This document shows positions 7,907 to 12,510 of a stretch of DNA of 12,510 nt, piece by piece; positions within the stretch are counted from its first letter, which is position 1, and each line of letters begins with the position of its first letter. The stretch comes from Bacteroidia bacterium (GTDB taxonomy: Bacteria; Bacteroidota; Bacteroidia; JABEUT01). The stretch lies in assembly GCA_013044305.1 (NCBI GenBank), contig JABEUT010000008.1, forward strand, positions 1-12,510. The letters are read 5' to 3'. Below the pieces are notes generated by a model. That model saw only the letters and a list, made by a program, of their open reading frames with translations, searched no databases and was not told the origin of the DNA. The position numbers and the translations under genes are program-made.

Positions 7907-7942
7907 GGCAGAGGGCGCAGGCAATATTAAAATACCTCTGCC
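7907..7942 (+). terminator. Weak terminator-like hairpin after the PurF-type gene
   Basis: GGCAGAGG (7907-7914) and CCTCTGCC (7935-7942) form a perfect 8-bp stem around a 20-nt loop, starting 13 nt after the stop codon. The tail that follows (CTGTTATTTGG) is only partly T-rich, so intrinsic termination would be weak. The next gene has its own promoter just downstream. Confidence 0.4.
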
Positions 7943-7964
7943 CTGTTATTTGGATAAGAAATTA

Positions 7965-7972
7965 TATCTTTG
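7965..7972 (+). promoter_or_regulatory. Predicted promoter (-7 element) of the LTxxQ-protein gene
   Basis: TATCTTTG is an exact TAnnTTTG, with a TTTG (7949-7952) 12 nt upstream. Transcription would start near 7979 and leave a 5' untranslated region of about 64 nt before the ATG at 8043. Confidence 0.5.
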
Positions 7973-8042
7973 CATAGGACTTTAGGCCGGCAAGTTTTAC
8001 AACGGCAGAAGGAACAATAACACAATCAGCTAAAATTACATT

Positions 8043-8423
8043 ATGAAAGCATTAATATCCGCTGCCATTGCAGTTGTTTTAGGGTTAGGCATAAATAATG
8101 CATCGGCCCAGTCGAGTGCGGCAACAGACCCCTCGCAGCAACTGGCGGCAAAAAAGACACAGCATATCCAGGAAAAAATAAGCGGCTTAACCCAGGACCA
8201 GCTTACCAAAATACTGGGAGTGGAGCAGGAGTGGGCCAAAGGCCGCACCGATGCGGAAAGCAGTATTACCGACCCTGCCGCCCTGAAAAGCAAAAAGGCT
8301 GGTTTACGCACCACCCGCGACACAAAAATAAAGGCCATACTTACAGCAGACCAGTACACGCAGTACCAGGCCATGCTGAAATGGGACCGTACAGGGTACC
8401 AACAGAAGGAAAATAATAAGTGA
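8043..8423 (+). CDS. Small periplasmic protein with two LTxxQ motifs (Spy/CpxP-like)
   Basis: A clear signal peptide covers residues 1-22 (MKALISAAIAVVLGLGINNASA, cleavage before Q23). The mature 104 residues are charged and helical and carry two LTxxQ motifs, LTQDQ (49-53) and LTADQ (100-104), the latter followed by YTQYQAML. Paired LTxxQ motifs in a small helical exported protein recall the Spy/CpxP group of periplasmic chaperones and stress sensors. Many Bacteroidota carry such proteins with low sequence similarity, so the link rests on layout and motifs rather than clear homology. There are no cysteines. No Shine-Dalgarno is evident before the ATG. The gene lies 149 bp after the PurF-type gene with its own promoter, and 82 bp before rlmB. 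Chaperone function is an inference. Confidence 0.7.
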   Translation: MKALISAAIAVVLGLGINNASAQSSAATDPSQQLAAKKTQHIQEKISGLTQDQLTKILGVEQEWAKGRTDAESSITDPAALKSKKAGLRTTRDTKIKAILTADQYTQYQAMLKWDRTGYQQKENNK

Positions 8424-8457
8424 GCGGGACTGAAGCCAATTTTTGCTTTCTTAGCGG

Positions 8458-8465
8458 TAGTTTTC
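8458..8465 (+). promoter_or_regulatory. Possible rlmB promoter (-7-like element)
   Basis: TAGTTTTC matches TAnnTTTG in all but the last base and lies 40 nt before the rlmB start codon. A TTTG (8442-8445) sits 12 nt upstream, the same spacing as in three other predicted promoters here. A strong ribosome binding site, GGGGAGGTG (8492-8500), precedes the ATG at 8506. Confidence 0.35.
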
Positions 8466-8505
8466 CGTTAGCAATACGCCGGGGCGGGGCAGGGGAGGTG
8501 CTGGC

Positions 8506-9261
8506 ATGAGTTCAATGATTTTCGGGATACGCCCCGTTATGGAAGCCGCCGAAAGCGGCAAAGAGTTCGAACGGGTAATCATCCAATCGCATCTAACATC
8601 GCCCCTTGCCAAAGATTTGCAGCACCTGCTCCGCAAGCTCGATATACCCGTGCAGTACGCGCCGGTGGAAAAGCTGAACAGGCTCACGCGGAAAAATCAC
8701 CAGGGCGTTGTTGCAATGGTTTCCGAAATTACTTACCATAAGGTAGAAAACCTGCTGCCCCCGCTATATGAGCAGGGTACAGCTCCCCTGCTGGTAATGC
8801 TCGATGAGGTAACCGATGTGCGCAACCTGGGAGCCATTACCCGTACTGCAGAATGCGCGGGCGCCCATGCCGTTATTGTACCGCGCAAAGGCTCGGCGCA
8901 GATAAATGCCGAAACCATGAAGGCTTCGTCAGGAGCCCTGAACATATTGCCCGTGTGCCGCGAGGAAAGCCTTGAAAATACGCTCCGTTTTCTGAAAACG
9001 GGCGGCCTGCAGGCAATAGCCTGCACCGAAAAAGCTCCTGAAACTTATTCTGCCGCCGATTTTACACTGCCTACTGTTCTGGTTCTCGGCTCCGAAGGCA
9101 AAGGCATATCGCCGGGGCTGCTTAATTTATGCGACAGGCAGGTAAGCATACCCCTGCTCGGAAAAATAGCCTCGCTGAATGTGTCGGTAAGCGCCGGAAT
9201 AATACTTTATGAAGCCGTGAGGCAGAGGTCGGAAAGCGGGAGCGTGAAAAGGGGAGCCTGA
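8506..9261 (+). CDS. rlmB: 23S rRNA (guanosine-2'-O-)-methyltransferase RlmB, TrmH/SpoU family
   Basis: RlmB uses S-adenosylmethionine to methylate the 2'-hydroxyl of the guanosine equivalent to G2251 in the P loop of 23S rRNA. Residues 4-75 form the small RNA-binding domain, beginning IFGIRPVMEA. The SPOUT catalytic domain follows with the three family motifs: DVRNLGAITRTAE (104-116; N107 and catalytic R113), LGSEGKGIS (194-202; E197), and IPLLGKIASLNVSVSAG (215-231; N225). The length (251 aa) is normal. The start is fixed by FGIRPV homology and by a strong Shine-Dalgarno GGAGG 7-8 nt upstream. The C-terminal tail after residue 240 is short and charged. The exact target base rests on family membership; other TrmH-family enzymes modify tRNA, but the N-terminal domain favours RlmB. 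The stop is only 12 nt from the stop of the convergent T9SS gene. Confidence 0.9.
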   Translation: MSSMIFGIRPVMEAAESGKEFERVIIQSHLTSPLAKDLQHLLRKLDIPVQYAPVEKLNRLTRKNHQGVVAMVSEITYHKVENLLPPLYEQGTAPLLVMLDEVTDVRNLGAITRTAECAGAHAVIVPRKGSAQINAETMKASSGALNILPVCREESLENTLRFLKTGGLQAIACTEKAPETYSAADFTLPTVLVLGSEGKGISPGLLNLCDRQVSIPLLGKIASLNVSVSAGIILYEAVRQRSESGSVKRGA

Positions 9262-9273
9262 ACAAGTAAAAAT

Positions 9274-10923
9274 TTATTTCACTACAAGCCGCTTTACTAT
9301 GGGGTTCATGTTGGGGCATGTAACCGATACAATATACACCCCCTGCTGATAGGCAGATATGTTCAGCAGAACAGGGCTTCCTTTCATATTGCTGTAGGTG
9401 CGGCTAAAGACCGTTCTGCCCGTTCCATCGCTTATTGTAACGGTTTGGGGTTCGTCGGAGTAGTTGAGCGAAAGCGAACATTCATCCGATGCAGGGTTGG
9501 GGCGTAAGGTGCCGGGAGGCATGAACAGGGTGGAACAGGAAATAGTATTTAAAGTTGTGGTGTTTCCGTCGAAATCGGTTTGTTCCAATTGGTAATAGTT
9601 GGTTCCTGCAATTGGCTGATTGTCGGTATAGGTATAATCCCTTTCCGATTCGCTGTTGCCTGCCCCTGCAACCGTGCCTATGGGTATAAAGTTCAGCCCG
9701 TCGGACGACCGTGTAACGGTGTACAATTTATTGTTTGTTTCGGTAGCGCTGCTCCAGTACAATGTAATGCCCTCGTTTGCCGCGCTGCAGGTGAACGACT
9801 CAAGCTGGATGGGGAGCACGGCGCAGCAGCTGGGGGTAAATTTCCAGGCCTCGCTGCTTGTCTGCCAGGGTTGCAGGTTTCTGCCCGGGGGCACCAGGGC
9901 TGCATAGCCTGTTTCATCGAGCAATCCCATAGCGCCCTGTCCGCCCGGCGGAATCCAAATGTGGCAGGTATCTACTTTTTTGGCCTGTATCTCTATATTG
10001 TAACTGGTTTCATAAAGCTGTATCTGGTAGGTGCATAATTTAGCGTTGCAGTCAAACATTTCAATTGCATCCCAGCTAACGGTAAAATGGCGGTTGGGCG
10101 AAACACCGTAAGTTGCGTAGTACATATTGCCGCCGCCTGCGGGCGCAGGGTATATATCGAGCCACGGACCCATTACTCCGGGCGACAATACCTGTGTAAG
10201 TGTGCTGTTGGAGAAGGGCAGATATTGAATGGTAAAAGGGGAAGCTGTGTAGCCGTTTACACCTGTATCCTGTTTTATTATATCGCAACCGTTTTTAAAT
10301 ACGATATAACCGTTGGCTGCTGCAAATATTTTGGTATAGCTTTGACCGTTGAAGCAGAATGTGAACGGAAGGGTAATATAACCTGAAACGCCATCGTCTT
10401 TATCCTGTGAAACCATTGGGATGAGAGTCCCGGTAAAGGCGTCGGGGGCGTATGCAACGCTGCTCACGCTATAACAAAGCGAAGGGGTAATGTACTTGTA
10501 TGCCATGGTGGCAGAGAGTGTGCTGGTGGTATCGCAGTATTGCTGGGTGGTAAGTATACGGTAGGTTCCGGTTTTCATGCACTTCCATTCCACCTGGGGT
10601 GCGTTATAAGTGCCCCCGCAGTAGCCGCTGTTGTAGCTTACCTGCCCGTATTCGCCGTTTACAGCAAGTGCGGCGGTGCTGTCAATGGATAATTCGGCGT
10701 AGTAACTCATGCTGCCGCCCACACATGAGCAGTAAGAGAAGTAATAAACGTTGCCAGCAGTGGCGCCAAACTTATAAAAGTGGTTTGATTTGGTGGCCAC
10801 CGTTTGCCACGAAGTGGTGGGGGTAATGGTACCCTGCAAAGTGCCGCCTGTGCATTGTGCAAATGCTCCGGTTGCAAAAAAATAAAATGAAAGCAATAAA
10901 ATGCTGAATAGTTTTTTCTTCAT
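9274..10923 (-). CDS. T9SS type A sorting domain-containing secreted surface protein
   Basis: The protein (549 aa) has a classic signal peptide, MKKKLFSILLLSFYFFATGAFA, cleaved before Q23. Residues 24-150 are a Cys-rich beta domain resembling pre-peptidase C-terminal modules (CTGGTLQGTITPTTSWQTVATKSNHFYKF). Residues about 170-370 form a beta-sandwich-like region with FTFCFNGQSYTKIFAAANGYIVF and HFTVSWDAIEMFD, in the style of nidogen-like extracellular domains. Residues 371-472 are a fibronectin-III-like linker (LESFTCSAANEGITLYW to NYYQLEQTDFDGN). Residues 473-549 are the type A sorting signal: LRPNPASDE, GRTVFS, QQGVYIVSV and a final KRLVVK. T9SS would export it across the outer membrane and remove the sorting domain. 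The frame is open up to an ATG at 11013, but the signal peptide begins at the ATG at 10923. No catalytic motif is seen; adhesion or surface display is a guess. Confidence 0.9.
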   Translation of the reverse strand: MKKKLFSILLLSFYFFATGAFAQCTGGTLQGTITPTTSWQTVATKSNHFYKFGATAGNVYYFSYCSCVGGSMSYYAELSIDSTAALAVNGEYGQVSYNSGYCGGTYNAPQVEWKCMKTGTYRILTTQQYCDTTSTLSATMAYKYITPSLCYSVSSVAYAPDAFTGTLIPMVSQDKDDGVSGYITLPFTFCFNGQSYTKIFAAANGYIVFKNGCDIIKQDTGVNGYTASPFTIQYLPFSNSTLTQVLSPGVMGPWLDIYPAPAGGGNMYYATYGVSPNRHFTVSWDAIEMFDCNAKLCTYQIQLYETSYNIEIQAKKVDTCHIWIPPGGQGAMGLLDETGYAALVPPGRNLQPWQTSSEAWKFTPSCCAVLPIQLESFTCSAANEGITLYWSSATETNNKLYTVTRSSDGLNFIPIGTVAGAGNSESERDYTYTDNQPIAGTNYYQLEQTDFDGNTTTLNTISCSTLFMPPGTLRPNPASDECSLSLNYSDEPQTVTISDGTGRTVFSRTYSNMKGSPVLLNISAYQQGVYIVSVTCPNMNPIVKRLVVK

Positions 10924-11010
10924 ATTACTATTGTATAATGCTAAAAATAATGACGGAAGGATAAAGCGCGCTCGCAACTTATTACATAACCCGCTTCTGA
11001 ATAGAGAGTG

Positions 11011-11018
11011 CAAATTTA
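11011..11018 (-). promoter_or_regulatory. Predicted promoter (-7 element) of the T9SS protein gene
   Basis: On the minus strand this reads TAAATTTG, an exact TAnnTTTG. Transcription would start near 11004, leaving about 80 nt of leader before the ATG at 10923. Its position supports the shorter gene start over the ATG at 11013. Confidence 0.45.
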
Positions 11019-11074
11019 ATTAATTCTCTGATAACGAATGATTTTTTTTTGGTAGTGGGATAATATATTTACCT

Positions 11075-11110
11075 CCCTGTACCCGCTAAGCTGTGCTTAG
11101 TGGGACAATA
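11075..11110 (+). repeat. Hairpin-forming direct repeat, copy 1
   Basis: These 36 nt recur at 12475-12510 with one difference (T at 11078, C at 12478); the last 32 are identical. The core is CCCGCTAAGC, loop TGT, then GCTTAGTGGG: a 10-bp stem in RNA with one G-U wobble, followed by ACAATA. No U tract follows on either strand, so it is not a terminator. The distance between copies is exactly 1,400 bp, same orientation. A REP-like element or a recombination site are the main readings. Confidence 0.85.
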
Positions 11111-11296
11111 ACCATTTAAGTTGTAATTAAATCCTTTCATCAGGTTTAGTAATGGTTTCGGATAATCAAAGATTACCGGTTAGCTCTGTCACTAATTAAA
11201 AATTAGCGCCTGCGTGGGTCAATTATAATGAATTATGCAACTTTTTAGGGTAGTTTACGTATAAGGATGAAAATCAACATGATTAATTCAATTATT

Positions 11297-11351
11297 CGGT
11301 CCATAAAAGTGGTAAATACGGTCAAAAACGAGTCATATTTGGACCGTATTT
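11297..11351 (+). promoter_or_regulatory. Putative operator: three CGGTC-type motifs, two forming a 10-bp inverted repeat
   Basis: Copy 1 is CGGTCCATAAAAG (11297-11309, + strand). Copy 2 is ACGGTCAAAAACG (11318-11330, + strand). Copy 3 is CGGTCCAAATATGA on the minus strand (11346-11333). Copies 2 and 3 belong to a perfect inverted repeat, AAATACGGTC (11314-11323) and GACCGTATTT (11342-11351). The cluster ends 2 nt before the -7 element of the PIN gene, where a bound repressor would block transcription. Which protein binds is not known. Confidence 0.55.
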
Positions 11352-11353
11352 CG

Positions 11354-11361
11354 TATCTTTG
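11354..11361 (+). promoter_or_regulatory. Predicted promoter (-7 element) of the PIN toxin operon
   Basis: TATCTTTG is an exact TAnnTTTG with TTTG (11338-11341) 12 nt upstream. The ATG at 11391 follows 29 nt after the element, giving a leader of about 23 nt. The upstream TTTG lies within copy 3 of the putative operator. Confidence 0.55.
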
Positions 11362-11390
11362 ACGCCCGAAAAAAACGGACAAAATGCCAA

Positions 11391-11858
11391 ATGATACAAC
11401 GATTTTACATAGATACATCAGTAATAGGTGGTGTCTTTGATATTGAGTTTGAGGAACATTCAACTATTTTAATGGAGAGAATAAAGTTCGGACAAATTAA
11501 GGCAGTAATTTCCGAAGTAACTGTAAAAGAAATTTCCAAAGCCAGAAAGGAAATTCGGGATTATTTTTATTCTCTTCCCAAAGATAGCATTGAATATGTT
11601 GATATTACAGAAGATGCAGTACAACTCGCAGATTCTTATATTGCCGAAAATGTTGTTGGCAAATCAAGTCGTGATGATTGTTTGCATATTGCCATTGCAA
11701 CCGTAAATCGTGTGGATATTTTAGTAAGTTGGAATTTCAAACATATTGTAAACATTTATCGTATAAGAGGTTATAATTCCGTAAATATAAAACTTGGCTA
11801 TTCAGCCCTTGAAATTCGTTCACCAAAAGATATAGTAGGATATGAAAACAAAATCTAA
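11391..11858 (+). CDS. PIN-domain ribonuclease, VapC-like toxin
   Basis: This 155-residue protein is a single PIN domain, the metal-dependent ribonuclease fold of VapC toxins. The expected acidic and polar positions are present: D8 in YIDTSVIGG, E47 in VTVKEISKA, D95/D96 in SSRDDCLHIAIA, and N115 in LVSWNFKHIV. The C-terminal RIRGYNSVNIKLGY is typical of a PIN subfamily often found beside a very small partner gene. Free VapC-type toxins cut tRNA or rRNA and stop growth; the target here is unknown. The ATG at 11391 fits the family start directly before the first beta strand; an ATG at 11384 is in another frame. The 3' end overlaps the downstream small gene by 17 nt, indicating translational coupling. 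An operator-like motif cluster upstream suggests autoregulation. The gene is AT-rich, unlike the housekeeping genes to its left. Confidence 0.88.
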   Translation: MIQRFYIDTSVIGGVFDIEFEEHSTILMERIKFGQIKAVISEVTVKEISKARKEIRDYFYSLPKDSIEYVDITEDAVQLADSYIAENVVGKSSRDDCLHIAIATVNRVDILVSWNFKHIVNIYRIRGYNSVNIKLGYSALEIRSPKDIVGYENKI

Positions 11859-12003
11859 AAAATGGAAAAAAACTTTTGACGCAGTTAAAAGTATGCGTGA
11901 AATCAGAGATAAAATTTCTCTGGAAATAGCAGATATGAACTTTAAAGAATTAAAAGCATATTTTAAGCAATCCGGTACACTGGAGAGTCAAAAGACGAAA
12001 TAA
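11842..12003 (+). CDS. Probable small antitoxin of the PIN toxin (53 aa)
   Basis: The frame starts at an ATG inside the last codons of the PIN gene, 17 nt overlapping in the +1 frame, and ends in TAA at 12001-12003. The product is basic at the N-terminus (MKTKSKKWKKTFDAVKSMRE), then helical with alternating acidic and hydrophobic residues (IRDKISLEIADMNFKELKAYFK). FDAVKSMREIRDKIS followed by a KEL-type helix is a pattern I recall for small partners encoded next to this PIN subfamily. The gene order (toxin first) is the reverse of classical vapBC. No DNA-binding domain (ribbon-helix-helix, AbrB, HTH) is visible, so it may only wrap the toxin. Coding character is supported by the overlap, the family resemblance and placement; antitoxin function is inferred. 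Confidence 0.75.
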   Translation: MKTKSKKWKKTFDAVKSMREIRDKISLEIADMNFKELKAYFKQSGTLESQKTK

Positions 12004-12023
12004 TATTCGGCAAATTGAAATTC

Positions 12024-12434
12024 TTAATGTTGGGTTAAAGTAGCATAATAATCCCCTAATTCCAACGCTCTATGCTTAACCAATTCCATTCGTTCATCTT
12101 CCCTAACGACACTCCACATTGTTCCCTGAAGGTCAAAGATTGTGCTTATAGTGCTTAATTCTGCATCTCGGTAAGCCAACCATTTTATCTGAGATTCTTT
12201 AAGTTTTTCTTTCCCATCCGCGGTTAAAACTCCCTGCAAGAGTTTATAATATTTATTCATTTTGGCATCCCAAGATTGTTCAGCGCAGTAGGTGCAATGA
12301 ATCATTCCTAAGGTAGTGTAATTTTGTGAGGAATCTAAACACGCCCTTAAATTCATATCTATTTGATTGGTATCCTGACCAAAAGATTGGATGCCAAATA
12401 GTAGTAACGGAATTGTCATTAAAATGTGCCTCAT
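12024..12434 (-). CDS. Secreted LprI-like (DUF1311) protein
   Basis: A signal peptide covers residues 1-19 (MRHILMTIPLLLFGIQSFG, cleavage before Q20 or D21). The mature part matches the LprI/DUF1311 layout: ACLDSSQNYTTLGMIHC, CAEQSWDAKMNKYYKLLQGVL (50-70) and LKESQIKWLAYRDAE (78-92). Cysteines are C32, C47 and C50; the family usually has conserved cysteines forming disulfides. LprI of Mycobacterium tuberculosis is a lysozyme inhibitor, but most family members are untested, so lysozyme inhibition here is only a possibility. The length (136 aa) is normal. The gene is convergent with the putative antitoxin gene, with 20 nt between stops, and its upstream side runs into repeat copy 2 (41 nt before the ATG). 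No Shine-Dalgarno and no exact TAnnTTTG are seen, so its promoter may lie within or beyond the repeat. Confidence 0.82.
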   Translation of the reverse strand: MRHILMTIPLLLFGIQSFGQDTNQIDMNLRACLDSSQNYTTLGMIHCTYCAEQSWDAKMNKYYKLLQGVLTADGKEKLKESQIKWLAYRDAELSTISTIFDLQGTMWSVVREDERMELVKHRALELGDYYATLTQH

Positions 12435-12474
12435 AAGTTTAAAAGAAAAAAACCATTAATCGAGAACAGAATTA

Positions 12475-12510
12475 CCCCGTACCCGCTAAGCTGTGCTTAG
12501 TGGGACAATA
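12475..12510 (+). repeat. Hairpin-forming direct repeat, copy 2 (at window end)
   Basis: This copy matches copy 1 (11075-11110) at 35 of 36 positions and has the same stem and TGT loop. The window stops on the last matching base, so the true right limit of the repeat, and whether more copies follow, cannot be seen. It is just upstream of the LprI-like gene, in the region where that gene's promoter should be. Confidence 0.85.

Larger units (their letters stand above)
11019..11390. other. AT-rich non-coding region at the left end of the accessory cassette
   Basis: No gene is supported in these 372 bp. In order they hold a run of nine T (11042-11050), a partial copy of the hairpin repeat (11053-11065), a full copy (11075-11110), a short AT-rich inverted repeat CTAATT/AATTAG (11192-11206), three copies of a CGGTC-type motif (11297-11346), and the promoter of the PIN gene (11354-11361). 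The stretch 11111-11290 outside these has no recognisable feature. Confidence 0.6.
11081..12480. mobile_element. Possible accessory cassette bounded by direct hairpin repeats
   Basis: The unit from the first repeat core up to the second is 1,400 bp long. It contains a PIN toxin gene, a tiny overlapping downstream gene and a convergent LprI-like gene. It is clearly more AT-rich by eye than the genes to its left. Toxin-antitoxin cargo, composition shift and flanking repeats fit a horizontally acquired block. No transposase, integrase or recombinase is visible and the right flank lies outside the window, so mobility is an inference. Confidence 0.35.

Noticed and set aside
9580..10038. 152-codon + strand open frame opposite the T9SS gene
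   Set aside because: It is antisense to a well-supported gene with signal peptide and sorting domain; no domain and no start signal are seen.
10924..11013. N-terminal extension of the T9SS protein to the ATG at 11013
   Set aside because: It would bury the signal peptide 30 residues inside, and the predicted promoter (11011-11018) overlaps that ATG.
11075..11110. Hairpin repeat read as an intrinsic terminator
   Set aside because: The stem is strong, but no T tract follows on either strand, and it is not placed just after a stop codon.
11245..11463. 72-codon minus-strand frame across the PIN promoter
   Set aside because: It covers the operator-like region and the start of the PIN gene, and it has no ribosome binding site or recognisable product.
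11075..12510. Repeats read as integron attC sites
   Set aside because: The consensus ends GTTRRRY and RYYYAAC are not present around either copy, and the hairpin is shorter than typical attC. No integrase is visible.
11075..12510. Repeats read as CRISPR
   Set aside because: Only two full copies 1.4 kb apart with genes between them, no short regular spacers and no cas gene.

Overview
The window looks like chromosomal DNA of a member of the Bacteroidota, plausibly a Chitinophagales or Sphingobacteriales relative. Four things point there: a protein with a type IX secretion (T9SS) type A C-terminal sorting domain, a GWxTD-domain protein, a DUF2723/GT117 membrane protein, and many genes preceded by the Bacteroidota -7 promoter element TAnnTTTG, mostly without a Shine-Dalgarno sequence. 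No rRNA, tRNA, CRISPR array, transposase or integrase gene was seen.

Bases 1-10923 are mostly ordinary, moderately GC-rich housekeeping and envelope genes. From the left edge: the C-terminal part of a DUF2723/GT117 membrane protein (+); a small exported protein of unknown function (+), ended by a clear intrinsic terminator; glyA, serine hydroxymethyltransferase (-); an ORF6N-domain gene of phage type (-), visibly AT-richer than its neighbours; and a GWxTD-domain exported protein (-). That last gene shares a short divergent promoter region with a 638-residue amidophosphoribosyltransferase (PurF-type) protein (+). Next come a small periplasmic protein with two LTxxQ motifs (+), rlmB (+), and a 549-residue T9SS-secreted surface protein (-) whose stop lies 12 nt from that of rlmB.

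Bases about 11000-12510 differ. They are AT-rich and lie between two copies of a 36-nt hairpin-forming repeat (one mismatch) placed exactly 1,400 bp apart, the second ending on the last base of the window. Between the copies are a PIN-domain (VapC-like) toxin gene, an overlapping 53-codon gene that is probably its antitoxin, and a convergent gene for a secreted LprI-like (DUF1311) protein. Three copies of a CGGTC-type motif, two of them forming a perfect 10-bp inverted repeat, lie just upstream of the toxin promoter. This looks like an accessory cassette and is the part most worth a second look. No mobility enzyme is visible, so mobility is an inference.

Gene links: glyA (one-carbon and glycine supply) and the PurF-type protein (first step of purine synthesis) are metabolically related, but they are not in one operon here. 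The GT117, GWxTD, small exported, LTxxQ and T9SS proteins all belong to the envelope or the outside of the cell. The toxin and small downstream gene are the only clearly co-transcribed pair.
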